From Pseudomonadota bacterium (GTDB lineage Bacteria > Pseudomonadota > Gammaproteobacteria > UBA5335): 64,000 bases of DNA. The translations under genes were made by a program, and so were the position numbers. The notes beneath the pieces are model-generated. The model saw nothing but the letters and a program-made list of their open reading frames with translations, ran no database searches and was not told where the DNA came from. Below are positions 53,327-62,061 of this stretch, in pieces. Location: contig PKDC01000013.1 of the NCBI GenBank assembly GCA_002862435.1, positions 1 through 64,000 of the forward strand, in the 5' to 3' direction. The first letter of the stretch is position 1. Each line of letters begins with the position of its first letter.

Positions 53327-54241
53327 ATGCGCGACGGACAAGCCAGTTTCACTTCCCGCATGGTGATGTTTTTTCGAGCCCTGGCGGCTCACGATCCCAC
53401 AATCGGGATTTTCAACGATTCACTGGCAGAACAGTTGCTGAACGCTCGCGGACAGCGGATCGTCCGGCGACCGCGCACCTATCGTTTCATGGCGCGCCTG
53501 TTCCGCCGCCGCCCGCGGCTCAAGGGAGCCTTCGCTTCCTTACTGTTGCGGGCGCGGTTTGCCGAGGATGAACTGGCCCGGGCCATGGAGACGGAAGGGG
53601 TGCGCCAGTATGTGATCCTGGGTGCGGGCTGGGATACTTTTGCCTGGCGCCGTCCCGAACTCATGGCGCGATTGCGGGTGTTCGAGCTGGATTACCCCGC
53701 CACCCAGGCCGCGAAATGTGACCGACTTACCGAGCGGGGCTTCACGACGCCCGCGAATCTGGTGTTTGTACCCATCGATTTCACAACTCAGTCGCTCTCC
53801 ACGCGCTTGCAGGAATCCGGCTTCGATCCCGCGCTGCCCACCTTCGTCAACTGGATGGGGGTGACCTATTATCTGCCCCTGCCGGTGGTGGAGGGGGTGT
53901 TCCGGGAGTTGCGCGCCCTGTGTGCGGGCGGGGTTGCGGTGGCCTTTGATTACATGGATGCGCAGGTGCGTGAGCTGATCGCGCGTCAGCCCAAGACCTT
54001 GTTGCGGCGTTTGCGTCGCCGCATCGGCTTGCGCATCTGGCGGCGTATCGGGGAACCGTTTCATACCCTGCTTGACGCGAGCCAGTTGCCCGATTGGTTG
54101 CGCACACTGGGTTATGAATTGCGAAAAAATCTGACCCGGGAAACCAAGCGCGACTATCTTTCACCCGAGGAAATGGGCAGCTATGTGCCGGACGGATGGA
54201 TGAATATCGCGCTGGCCCATAGCCTACCCCGTGAGGCGTGA
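53327..54241 (+). CDS. LCM-type SAM-dependent methyltransferase, copy 2
   Basis: 304 residues, the same length as copy 1 and about two-thirds identical by eye, with identical stretches such as [19 protein letters not shown] and [20 protein letters not shown]. The duplication includes the leader: both ATGs sit in an almost identical AGGATGCGCGACGGACA context. The C-terminal thirds differ most. Lies directly upstream of pqqA; a link to PQQ is not shown. Confidence 0.85.
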   Translation: MRDGQASFTSRMVMFFRALAAHDPTIGIFNDSLAEQLLNARGQRIVRRPRTYRFMARLFRRRPRLKGAFASLLLRARFAEDELARAMETEGVRQYVILGAGWDTFAWRRPELMARLRVFELDYPATQAAKCDRLTERGFTTPANLVFVPIDFTTQSLSTRLQESGFDPALPTFVNWMGVTYYLPLPVVEGVFRELRALCAGGVAVAFDYMDAQVRELIARQPKTLLRRLRRRIGLRIWRRIGEPFHTLLDASQLPDWLRTLGYELRKNLTRETKRDYLSPEEMGSYVPDGWMNIALAHSLPREA

Positions 54242-54362
54242 TCCTGATCAGGGCGGACCCTTGGCATTCCCGGATCAGGTCGCTAAGATGACCCCATTGA
54301 CCTTCCGACTGTTCAGGAAGAGGGCAAGGATGATTCACACACAAATTGACGAGGGAGACACC

Positions 54363-54437
54363 ATGCGTTGGACCAAGCCTGCTTTTGAAGATCTGCGGTT
54401 GGGTTTTGAAGTGACCATGTATATTTTCAACCGCTGA
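54363..54437 (+). CDS. pqqA: PQQ precursor peptide PqqA
   Basis: 24 residues, the usual size. The conserved Glu16 and Tyr20 (FEVTMY), whose side chains are cross-linked to form PQQ, are both present; the end is IFNR. GAGGGAG lies 6-12 nt before the ATG. Too short for ordinary gene calling. Confidence 0.95.
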   Translation: MRWTKPAFEDLRLGFEVTMYIFNR

Positions 54438-54451
54438 TTTTGATCAAGTCT

Positions 54452-54485
54452 GCGACAGGGCCCGGCCGAACCGCCGGGCCTTGTC
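54452..54485 (+). terminator. Hairpin between pqqA and pqqB (attenuator-like)
   Basis: 14-bp stem with one G-T pair (54452-54465 with 54472-54485), 6-nt loop, followed by only three T. It probably ends or stabilises part of the transcripts so that pqqA mRNA exceeds pqqBCDE. Confidence 0.6.
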
Positions 54486-54523
54486 GTTTCCGAAAGGCGT
54501 GATGGGCGGCAGCGGAGAGCCTC

Positions 54524-55435
54524 ATGCGGATTCATGTCTTGGGTGCGGGCGCCGGCGGGGGATTCCCGCAATGGAATTGCCATTGCCGCTATTGCGCGGG
54601 TTTGCGCGCCGGCGCGATCGCCGCGCGGCCGCGCACCCAGTCGTCCATCACCGTCAGCGCCGATGGCGAGCGCTGGGTGCTGATCAATGCCTCCCCGGAC
54701 ATACGCGCCCAGATCGAAGCCTTCCCGCCGCTGCGGCCGGGCCGGGCGGTGCGCGATACCGGCATTGCGGCGGTGCTGCTGGTGGACAGCCAGATCGACC
54801 ACGCCACCGGCTTGCTGACCTTACGGGAAGGCCCGCGTCTTGCGCTCTACACCACGGCGCCGGTGCAGCAGGATCTTTCCTCCGGTTTTCCCGTGATCCC
54901 CATGTTGTCCCACTACTGTGGCGTGGATTGGCACCCCGTCGTGGCGGATGGTTCGGTCTTTGGTGTATCCGAGGCACCGGGACTGAGCTTCCAGGCCTAC
55001 GCCCTGTCGAGCAAAGCGCCGCCCTACTCGCCCCACCGCCACGATCCCCATCCCGGCGACAACATCGGCCTGCTCATCACCGACACGGCGACCGGCGGTC
55101 GCTTGTTCTACGCCCCGGGCCTGGGCGCATTCGAGCCGCATTTGCACGAGCCCATGTCACAGGCCGACGTGCTGATGGTCGACGGCACCGCCTGGCGGGA
55201 TGAGGATCTGATCGAGCAGGGCGCCGGCAGTAAACGGGCGCTGGAGATGGGCCATTTGCCCCAGAGTGGACCGGGCGGCATGATCGAACGCCTCGCGGCC
55301 TTCCCGCGGGCGCGCAAGATTCTGATTCATATCAACAACACCAACCCGATTCTGGACGATCGTTCCCGCGAGCGGGCGATACTCGATGCCGCAGGCATCA
55401 CCGTCGCCGAGGATGGCCTGGACCTGGTGTTGTGA
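54524..55435 (+). CDS. pqqB: PQQ biosynthesis protein PqqB
   Basis: 303 residues, metallo-beta-lactamase fold. N-terminal [22 protein letters not shown] with the zinc cysteines, then [15 protein letters not shown] and [11 protein letters not shown]. PqqB hydroxylates the Glu-Tyr intermediate. Its stop overlaps a possible GTG of pqqC. Confidence 0.96.
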   Translation: MRIHVLGAGAGGGFPQWNCHCRYCAGLRAGAIAARPRTQSSITVSADGERWVLINASPDIRAQIEAFPPLRPGRAVRDTGIAAVLLVDSQIDHATGLLTLREGPRLALYTTAPVQQDLSSGFPVIPMLSHYCGVDWHPVVADGSVFGVSEAPGLSFQAYALSSKAPPYSPHRHDPHPGDNIGLLITDTATGGRLFYAPGLGAFEPHLHEPMSQADVLMVDGTAWRDEDLIEQGAGSKRALEMGHLPQSGPGGMIERLAAFPRARKILIHINNTNPILDDRSRERAILDAAGITVAEDGLDLVL

Positions 55436-55446
55436 AGGAGCACGTG

Positions 55447-56184
55447 ATGGCAGCGATGGCGGATGCGCCCTGGTCACCCGAGGTATTCGAGGCGCGGCTA
55501 CGGGCCTTGGGCGCGCGCTACCACATCCACCACCCCTTCCATGTGCGCATGTATGGCGGCGCGCTGAACCCCGACCAGATCCGCGGCTGGGTCGCCAACC
55601 GCTATTACTACCAGATCAACATCCCGCTCAAGGACGCCGCCCTGATGGCCAAGTGTCCCGACCGGGACGTACGCCGGCACTGGGTCCAGCGCATCATCGA
55701 CCACGATGGCCGCACGGGCGAGCAAGGTGGCATCGAGGCCTGGATCCGCTTGGGCGAGGCAGTCGGGCTGGACCGCGAGACCCTTGTGAGCCAGCGGATG
55801 GTGCTGCCGGGCGTGCGCTTTGCCGTGGATGCCTACGTCAACTTCGTGCGCCAGGCGCCGTGGGAGGAGGGCATCTGCTCCTCCCTTACCGAACTGTTCG
55901 CTCCCGAGATCCACCAGCAGCGCCTGCAAAGCTGGCCCGAGCGCTATCCCTGGATCGAAGCCGCGGGTTTGCAGTATTTCCGCAACCGCCTGAGCGAGGC
56001 GCGGCGCGACGTGGAACATGGGCTGGCCTTCACCCTGGCCCACTTCAACACCCGTCCTCTGCAGGAGCGGGCGCTCGCCATCGTGCAGTTCAAGCTGGAT
56101 GTGTTGTGGACCATGCTGGATGCCATGACGCTGGCCTATGAAAGGGACATGCCGCCCTATTACAACGTCGCGGCGCCGGCGTGA
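55447..56184 (+). CDS. pqqC: Pyrroloquinoline-quinone synthase PqqC
   Basis: 245 residues from the ATG at 55447, 6 nt behind AAGGAG; a GTG at 55432 is possible but would put the ribosome site inside the gene. Helical heme-oxygenase-like fold with [33 protein letters not shown] and [14 protein letters not shown]. It carries out the last cyclisation and eight-electron oxidation to PQQ. Confidence 0.96.
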   Translation: MAAMADAPWSPEVFEARLRALGARYHIHHPFHVRMYGGALNPDQIRGWVANRYYYQINIPLKDAALMAKCPDRDVRRHWVQRIIDHDGRTGEQGGIEAWIRLGEAVGLDRETLVSQRMVLPGVRFAVDAYVNFVRQAPWEEGICSSLTELFAPEIHQQRLQSWPERYPWIEAAGLQYFRNRLSEARRDVEHGLAFTLAHFNTRPLQERALAIVQFKLDVLWTMLDAMTLAYERDMPPYYNVAAPA

Positions 56185-56465
56185 ACGGCCCGAGATTCGA
56201 TGCCGCGCGCATTCCCGCCCTGCGGCCGGGCTACCGGCTGCAGTGGGAGCCCGCCCAGGACAGCCACGTGTTGCTCTATCCCGAAGGCATGATCCGCCTC
56301 AATCCCCCAGCAGCGGCCATTCTGAGCCGCTGCGATGGGCAGTTGTGCGTCGGCGAACTCATTGCCGCCCTGACGGCCGAATATCCTGACGAAAGCGGAT
56401 TGGCGGAAGATGTCCATGAATTCCTCGACACTGCCCGCCAGCATGGCTGGATCGAACTGCGCTGA
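56181..56465 (+). CDS. pqqD: PqqA-binding peptide chaperone PqqD
   Basis: 94 residues, GTG start overlapping the pqqC stop. The RiPP recognition element fold is seen in [28 protein letters not shown] and ILSRCDG. It presents PqqA to PqqE, whose start lies inside this gene. Confidence 0.93.
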   Translation: MNGPRFDAARIPALRPGYRLQWEPAQDSHVLLYPEGMIRLNPPAAAILSRCDGQLCVGELIAALTAEYPDESGLAEDVHEFLDTARQHGWIELR

Positions 56466-57570
56466 GCCGGGCGTGCCGCTGGCGCCGCCTTTGTGGCTGC
56501 TGGCGGAGCTGACCTATGCCTGTCCGCTGCAATGCCCCTATTGCAGCAATCCCCTCGATTACCCGCGCACCCGGAACGAACTCGACACGGCGGAATGGGT
56601 GGACGTGTTGCGCCAGGCGCGTGCCCTGGGCGCGGTCCAGTTGGGCCTGTCGGGCGGTGAGCCCGCCACCCGGCGCGACCTGGAAACCCTGGTGGCCGAG
56701 GCGCGGCGCCTGGGCTTCTACAGCAACCTCATCACCTCCGGCGTCGGCCTGGATGCCGCCCGCGTCCATGCCCTGCGCGACGCCGGACTGGACCACATCC
56801 AGGTCAGCTTCCAGGCCAGCGATGCCGCCCTCAACGACCGCATCGCCGGCACCCGCTGTTTCGACCACAAGCTCGCCATTGCCCGCGCGGTGAAGGCCGC
56901 GGGCCTGCCCATGGTGTTGTGCTTCGTGCTGCAACGGCAGAATCTGCACCAGATACCCGCCATGCTCGCCTTGGCGGTATCCCTGGGCGCCGATTACGTC
57001 GAGCTGGCCACCACCCAGTACTACGGCTGGGCGCTCGCCAACCGCACCGCCTTGTTGCCCACCCTCGCGCAATTGCGTCAGGCCGAGAGCGACGTCGCCG
57101 CCTTCCGCGCCGACCATGACGGGCCGATGAAAATCTATTACGTCGTGCCCGACTATTTCGAAGGCACGCCCAAGGCCTGCATGGGCGGCTGGGCGCGGCT
57201 GCATCTCACCGTCGCCCCCGATGGGACCGCATTGCCTTGCCACGCCGCCCGCGTGCTGCCCGGCCTCGAATTTCCCAATGTCCGCCAGCACACGCTCGCC
57301 GCCATCTGGGCCGAGTCTTCCGCCTTCAACCGGTATCGCGGCAATGCCTGGATGAAATCCCCCTGCCGCGAGTGTCCGCAGCGAGAGGTCGACTTCGGCG
57401 GCTGCCGTTGCCAGGCCTATCTTCTTGCCGGCGATGCCGCTGCCGCGGATCCCGCCTGTCGCCTGTCACCCCACCACGGGCGGATACAGGACGCCATCGA
57501 CGCCGCCGAGCAGCGCGGCGCGGAAACCCCGCTTATCTTCCGCAATCCCCGCAACGCTGCGGATCGTTGA
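56410..57570 (+). CDS. pqqE: Radical SAM PqqA cross-linking enzyme PqqE
   Basis: 386 residues. The radical SAM cluster motif CPLQCPYC (CxxxCxxC) follows LWLLAELTYA; the SPASM domain carries C-terminal cysteines (CPQREVDFGGCRCQA). It forms the Glu-Tyr C-C bond in PqqA. Starts at 56410, 56416 or 56443 are all possible; the overlap with pqqD is 13-56 nt. No pqqF follows. Confidence 0.94.
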   Translation: MSMNSSTLPASMAGSNCAEPGVPLAPPLWLLAELTYACPLQCPYCSNPLDYPRTRNELDTAEWVDVLRQARALGAVQLGLSGGEPATRRDLETLVAEARRLGFYSNLITSGVGLDAARVHALRDAGLDHIQVSFQASDAALNDRIAGTRCFDHKLAIARAVKAAGLPMVLCFVLQRQNLHQIPAMLALAVSLGADYVELATTQYYGWALANRTALLPTLAQLRQAESDVAAFRADHDGPMKIYYVVPDYFEGTPKACMGGWARLHLTVAPDGTALPCHAARVLPGLEFPNVRQHTLAAIWAESSAFNRYRGNAWMKSPCRECPQREVDFGGCRCQAYLLAGDAAAADPACRLSPHHGRIQDAIDAAEQRGAETPLIFRNPRNAADR

Positions 57571-57844
57571 TTCGCCGAGTGACATCCCGTTATTCCCGAG
57601 TTTTTCATCTCCATTGAACGGCGATCCCGTCTCCAGGAATAAGCGCAGGTTGTCTTGATCCCTTTTTTTCAGGTCGTCGCTGGGCCTCAAGTTTGGCGGC
57701 GCACCAGAGTTTCCACTTATCGCGCTGTTCAGATTTGCGGGGCCATTTCTAACAGCTTCGGCTTGGGTAGCTCGCCGCAGGGGTGATCGACATCTTTTTT
57801 GGGGTGTGTTATTACACTTGACATATCATTAGACTTGACATGAC
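57571..57844. other. Intergenic region behind pqqE
   Basis: About 270 bp with no convincing gene. Base composition falls towards AT at its end, and ACTTGACAT occurs twice (57816-57824 and 57833-57841). The boundary of the accessory segment probably lies here. Confidence 0.4.
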
Positions 57845-57901
57845 GGCAAACCACACAGTAGCTTGGCTCGGCGGAATATTGGACGCCAATGAGGTTAAAA
57901 C
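57845..57901 (+). other. Possible degenerate attC-like element upstream of sodC
   Basis: 57 bp from GGCAAAC to GTTAAAAC with an inner inverted repeat TTGGC/GCCAA (57863-57867 with 57885-57889). Length and plan match the element behind sodC, and both end in TGAG(G/C)(T/-)TAAAAC. On its own it would not be called. Confidence 0.3.
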
Positions 57902-57977
57902 AAGACATCTTTTGGCGTGTCCATTCTTAGTTAGCTTCCCAAGTGTTCTTTGTTGCAACCTCAATGGAGGAATAAAA

Positions 57978-58490
57978 ATGAATCGGAATCATTTTTTGGC
58001 CGCGTTTCTTGCAATGGCAACAGCATCTGCAAGCGCAGAAATTAGCCTCAACATGGTGGATGAAAAAGGAGTTGGCGCAGCCATAGGAAACATCACTGTT
58101 TCTGACTCCAAATATGGTTTGATTTTGGCGCCTTCACTGCGCGGCCTACCGGCTGGGTTACATGGTTTCCACATCCATCAAAATCCGAGTTGCGAAGCAA
58201 AAGAAAAAGACGGTAAGTTGGTTCCCGCTCTTGCGGCTGGAGGCCACCTTGATCCTGCGGGTGCAAACAAGCACGGCGAGCCATGGGGTGAGGGGCATAT
58301 GGGTGATCTTCCGCCGCTCTACGTTGATTCTTCAGGCAATGCGTATCAGCCCGTTTTGGCGCCACGTCTAAAAGTCGCAGATCTCGCTGGACGCTCAATC
58401 ATGATTCACGCAGGTGGAGACAATCATTCTGATCATCCGGCGCCACTGGGTGGCGGGGGAATGCGCATCGCTTGTGGCGTAGTCAAATGA
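57978..58490 (+). CDS. sodC: Periplasmic Cu,Zn superoxide dismutase SodC
   Basis: 170 residues. A signal peptide (about 1-20, ending SASA) is followed by the full set of metal ligands: [29 protein letters not shown], and [12 protein letters not shown]. The disulfide cysteines are in NPSCE and RIACGVV. GGAGG stands about 9 nt before the ATG. Base composition is distinctly more AT-rich than the core genes around, and attC-like elements lie on both sides, suggesting arrival as a cassette. Confidence 0.93.
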   Translation: MNRNHFLAAFLAMATASASAEISLNMVDEKGVGAAIGNITVSDSKYGLILAPSLRGLPAGLHGFHIHQNPSCEAKEKDGKLVPALAAGGHLDPAGANKHGEPWGEGHMGDLPPLYVDSSGNAYQPVLAPRLKVADLAGRSIMIHAGGDNHSDHPAPLGGGGMRIACGVVK

Positions 58491-58501
58491 TCAGTATGGG
58501 G

Positions 58502-58558
58502 GGGCAACAATTCGTTGCAGGCTGACAGGCCCTGACGGGCCGCGGCCTGAGCTAAAAC
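58502..58558 (+). other. attC-like hairpin behind sodC
   Basis: 57 bp. It begins GGGCAACAATTCGTTGCAGG, close to the usual YAACAATTCGTTCAAG start of attC sites. An imperfect hairpin follows (CAGGC..GGCCC with GGGCC..GCCTG) and the end is GAGCTAAAAC, a poor match to GTTRRRY. The next ORF starts 4 nt later, the spacing usual in cassette arrays. Confidence 0.45.
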
Positions 58559-58561
58559 CTT

Positions 58562-59182
58562 ATGTCCCAAGAAAATCTTCTGCCACCAACCAACTTACCT
58601 GATCTATCCAGGCTTCACGCATGGTCAGAACGGGCGGCCATCCTGCGTGTCATGGGGTGTGGAGGATCACGAGACTATACGGCACAGGTCTTGCTGACAA
58701 ACGGAGTACGGCTACTCGACGCAGCAATTGGCGACTATCAGCTTGGGAGATCTGAAGTTCTGGAATTTCACGCAAGAGATCCGAGTGAGTTCGCCATTGG
58801 CTACATCATGCGAGCTACGACACATTTCGAGAGTTGCATTTGGCATCTCGATCGATTTATCAAACACGCGCGCGCACTCCAGGCACTCCCGAATGCCGAG
58901 TCGGAACTCACAGCACTAATCCCCGAAGACCTCAGTTTCCTCGCTGAATCTGACAATGCCATCACTAATTTGAGAAACACGATTTCTCATTTGGACAAAG
59001 TATCGGATAATAAAGAACTGCCACAGGGTGCCAAAATCGTATTGGCGCCTTTAAAAGATGGCCTGTGAATTTCCTCCCGAGAAATCTCGTGGCAACAACT
59101 TGTTGACTGGCTAACAGAAGCGCACAAATGTGCTGAAGCACTCGCAAATTTCCGCCCTCCCGCTCGTGCAGGCGGGGCATAA
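58562..59182 (+). pseudogene. HEPN-like cassette gene interrupted by an in-frame TGA
   Basis: From ATG 58562 the frame runs 168 codons to a TGA at 59066-59068. The same frame then continues for 37 further sense codons of protein-like sequence (EISWQQLVDWLTEAHKCAEAL) to a TAA at 59180-59182. Near the end of the first part NLRNTISHLDK gives R138-x4-H143, the HEPN-type motif. The final TAA lies inside the R'' box of the attC site, as in many cassette genes. I read it as one gene with a nonsense mutation (for example CGA to TGA), although a functional 168-residue product cannot be excluded. Function unknown; possibly a toxin or abortive-infection protein. Confidence 0.6.
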
Positions 59183-59235
59183 CCATTCATTCAAGTCGAC
59201 GCCGCTTCACTGTGCTCTTAATTCAAACGTTAAGC
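59177..59235 (+). other. attC (59-base element) of an integron cassette
   Basis: 59 bp. R'' GCATAAC (59177-59183) and R' GTTAAGC (59229-59235, matching GTTRRRY) are complementary in 6 of 7 positions. The interior (CATTCATTCAAGTCGACGCCGCTT ... CTTAATTCAAACG, shown in parts) follows the well-known aadA1-type attC closely, although the loop half has diverged. No integron integrase is in the window. Confidence 0.75.
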
Positions 59236-59328
59236 GCTCAGGATAGTTATGAGGAAATTCGCGGCTTCAATTTTCTGCTGATGGCTGGAATGGCAGTGGC
59301 TACAGAATCTGTAGCCTGTCATCGGATC

Positions 59329-59604
59329 GACCATGCCTTCATTCAGACAAACGACCCCGTGCGCCGCGACCGGGGCATCACCGTGCAGGACATGCCCGAC
59401 CTGCACCGCGAGCTGCGCCACGTCGCAGCGCAACTTCTGAAGGCCGGCGCCGACCGTATCCATTATTTTCATGCCGGGCCGGCGGTGGTGGCGGCGCTGG
59501 TGGGTGCCGAGTTCGCCAATGGCGCGTGCGTATTTTTCTACCAGTATGGGGGCGGCAGCTACACGAACTTCGGTCCGATCCGTCCGGCTGCGCCAGCGGC
59601 GTAA
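59329..59604 (+). pseudogene. C-terminal fragment of a SAVED-domain protein (CBASS effector remnant)
   Basis: The frame ending at the TAA 59602-59604 reads RDRGITVQDMPDLHREL, then DRIHYFHAGPAVVAALVGAEFANG and FFYQYGGGSYTNFGPIR. This matches the C-terminal part of SAVED domains, the cyclic-oligonucleotide sensors of CBASS effectors. Everything N-terminal is missing, replaced by the attC and AT-richer cassette DNA. GC rises sharply at about 59330-59350, which marks the join. No cyclase or nuclease domain is nearby. Confidence 0.6.
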
Positions 59605-59758
59605 GCGGGTGCGCACCGACGCCGGATGCGTATCCGATTGTTCTCGCAACTTGATCCCTGAACCTCGTCATCGTCGCCCAATCTAAGTTCCGTCAGCATC
59701 CGGGCGGATGGTTAGAATGGGCGTCTCGGGGCTGTTTCGGCCCTGGCAGGAGAACGGA

Positions 59759-60403
59759 TTGAAGATCAAGCATGGGGTTGGGGTCATGGTGCTGGCGGTC
59801 TGCGTGGTCCTTGGCGGCTGCGCGGGACTCGGTTCCCCCACTGAGCGGGCCGATGGCTATCCGGATGACGTCTACGGCCGAGGCGGATGGGGCGATCCGC
59901 TGGATCCTTATGGTCCGTACCCGTCGCCCTACGGACGGTATGGCTATTACGGCCCCTATGGTCCTTATGGGGGGTTGGGCTACTCGGGCTGGTGGGGGCC
60001 GCCGGTTTACCCGGTTTATTGGATTTATCCGCAGGCGGAGCCGGCCCCGATGGCTGGGGCGAAGTCTCGCCAGGGACGGATGCTGCGTTTGCAGGAACGC
60101 GCGCTGGATGTGCCGGAGTTCCGCTTGCCGCCGGTACGCATTGCGCCTCCACCCGCCGTGGGTTCAGGCGGCTGGCTGCGTCAGGCGCGGCCACCTGCTT
60201 CCCCGCCGCCCACGCCGGGGCGTGGGCCCCAACCCGTCCGGGCGCCGTCCCCTGCCGTGCCGGTACGGGCAAGACCCGCCCCCATTGCGCCGCCGGCGGT
60301 GATTGTTCCCCCGGTGAGAGCGCCACGGCCTCAGGCGGAACCCGCCAATGACGGACCACGCCCGCGTCGCATGTTTCGCCGTCAGGCGCCGGATGAATCG
60401 TGA
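59759..60403 (+). CDS. Proline/tyrosine-rich lipoprotein
   Basis: 214 residues from a TTG at 59759, chosen because AGGAGA lies 5 nt upstream. A lipoprotein signal ends in the lipobox LGGC (Cys21). The next region has Gly/Pro/Tyr repeats (YGPYPSPYGRYGYYGPYGPYGG), and the C-terminal half is Pro/Arg/Ala-rich and disordered. No known domain. Envelope-bound; function unknown. Confidence 0.65.
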   Translation: MKIKHGVGVMVLAVCVVLGGCAGLGSPTERADGYPDDVYGRGGWGDPLDPYGPYPSPYGRYGYYGPYGPYGGLGYSGWWGPPVYPVYWIYPQAEPAPMAGAKSRQGRMLRLQERALDVPEFRLPPVRIAPPPAVGSGGWLRQARPPASPPPTPGRGPQPVRAPSPAVPVRARPAPIAPPAVIVPPVRAPRPQAEPANDGPRPRRMFRRQAPDES

Positions 60404-60656
60404 TCCGGTACCGCGGGGAAATGCGACCGCTCGGGCTGCACCGTGAGCCCGGGAATACGCAAACCGCGATTCCTTTCGACAAGCGCAATACGGGCGGACT
60501 TCAGACCTGCTCTCGCTGAATCAACCGGCTGCGCAGAGATGCTTGACTTGCCAGCCGACCCTTGGTGGGGCGTGCCGTCAGGGGCGGTTGGGCGAGTTTG
60601 GTATTCTCAAGGGGTTCGGTGGTTTTTGGCGTGTCTTCATCCACAGGCGTAAGCAC
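60404..60656. other. Intergenic region
   Basis: 253 bp, presumably the promoter region of the Sel1 gene. No terminator, RNA or small gene recognised. Confidence 0.4.
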
Positions 60657-61919
60657 ATGATCCGGTCTCGATGGTCTTCTGTTGGTGCGGGACTTTTCTT
60701 GCTGTCGATGGGCGGCGTGACGGGCGCGGAGCCGGCCCCGGCGTCACCGCCCACCGAGGCGCCTCCGCCCGCAACGGCGCCTGCCGCGCCCGCCGGGGCG
60801 CCCGAGGATCCGGCGCAGCGGGCGGCCCTGGGCGATGTCCAGGCCCAGGTGACGCTGGCGGATCGCCTGGCCGGGGAGAATCGCTGGGAAGAAGCCGTGC
60901 GCTGGTATACGGCGGCGGCTGAGCAGGGCAACGCCGTGGCCCAGTTGCAACTCGCCGATGCCTATCTGTCGGGGCATGGCGTGACCCGGAATGAACCCCA
61001 GGCCGTGCAGTGGTATGCCCGCGCGGCGGAGCAGGGTTTGGCGGCGGCTCAGGTCCGTTTGGGCGAGGCCTATCTTTCCGGCGTCGGTGTTGCGCGCGAT
61101 CCGGCGCAGGCGGTGCAATGGTTCACCAAGGCAGCCCAGCAGGGCGAGGCGGTGGGCCAGTTGCGGCTTGGACTGGCTTACGACAGTGGTCAGGGCGTGC
61201 GTCGGGACCCGGTGCAGGCGGCGCAATGGTTCGCCAAGGCGGCCGAACAGGGCCATCCCGTGGCCCAATCGGCATTGGGCGAGGCCTATCGGCAGGGCGA
61301 AGGCGTGCCGCGCGATCCGGTGCAGGCGGCGCAATGGTTCACCAAGGCGGCCGAACAGGGCCAGACCGAAGCCCAGTTCCGACTGGGTCAGGCGTTTGCC
61401 CAGGGCAGTGGCGTGGCGCGCGATCCGGTGCAGGCGACGCAGTGGTGGACGCGCGCGGCGGAAGCGGATCACCGCGAGGCAGCCTACGAGCTGGGCCAGG
61501 CCTTGGCTCAGGGAGCCGGGGCGCCGCCGGACAAGCCGGCCGCCGTGCGCTGGTATACCAAGGCCGCATTGCAGGGAGATCCCCGCGCCCAGACTGCCTT
61601 GGCCTTGGCTTACGCCACGGGCGATGGCGCGCCGCAAAGTTTTGGCGAGGCGTTCACCTGGTCCAACCGCGCGGCGGAGCAGGGCGATGTGCGCGCCCAG
61701 ATCCTGCTGGGGCAGTTGTACTACCGTGGGCTGGGCGTGCCCCAGAACTTCGAGCAGGCCTATATCTGGGTGGATGTGGCGACTTCACGCTTCACGGGCG
61801 CCGGGCGGCGCGAGGTGGTGCAATTGCGCGATGCCCTCGCGCGACTGCTGACCGCGGACCAGTTGGCCCGCGCCCAGGGGCGTGCCCTGGAGCTGGTGCG
61901 CAGTCACAACTGGCGGTAA
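60657..61919 (+). CDS. Exported Sel1-like (SLR) repeat protein
   Basis: 420 residues. A signal peptide (about 1-24) and Pro/Ala linker are followed by about nine 36-residue Sel1 repeats of the form A..LG.AY..G.GV.RDP.QA..W..KAAEQG. Such proteins are periplasmic scaffolds in protein-protein contacts. Two repeats share a 47-bp stretch with one mismatch, exactly 108 bp apart, so the array changes by recombination. The ATG at 60657 directly precedes the signal sequence. Confidence 0.85.
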   Translation: MIRSRWSSVGAGLFLLSMGGVTGAEPAPASPPTEAPPPATAPAAPAGAPEDPAQRAALGDVQAQVTLADRLAGENRWEEAVRWYTAAAEQGNAVAQLQLADAYLSGHGVTRNEPQAVQWYARAAEQGLAAAQVRLGEAYLSGVGVARDPAQAVQWFTKAAQQGEAVGQLRLGLAYDSGQGVRRDPVQAAQWFAKAAEQGHPVAQSALGEAYRQGEGVPRDPVQAAQWFTKAAEQGQTEAQFRLGQAFAQGSGVARDPVQATQWWTRAAEADHREAAYELGQALAQGAGAPPDKPAAVRWYTKAALQGDPRAQTALALAYATGDGAPQSFGEAFTWSNRAAEQGDVRAQILLGQLYYRGLGVPQNFEQAYIWVDVATSRFTGAGRREVVQLRDALARLLTADQLARAQGRALELVRSHNWR

Positions 61920-62061
61920 GCGCTGAACGCAAGTTCGTGGCGTGATCCTGCGGCGGATCAAGAACCGGCCAGGATCACCCGGAACGGTAGCGCGATGCGC
62001 CCATTCTTTATTGCGCGCTGAGCTTGCGGATAGGCGAAGTCGTCTTGAGCGCGCGAAACGC

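Noticed and set aside
57466-57690. 74-codon minus-strand frame at the end of pqqE
   Set aside because: Half of it is the antisense of pqqE, no ribosome binding site or known domain.
59109-59235. Longer (about 125 bp) version of the attC starting at GGCTAAC
   Set aside because: The 59-bp version has better R''/R' pairing and matches the classical site; the longer one would cut the ORF that ends at 59182.
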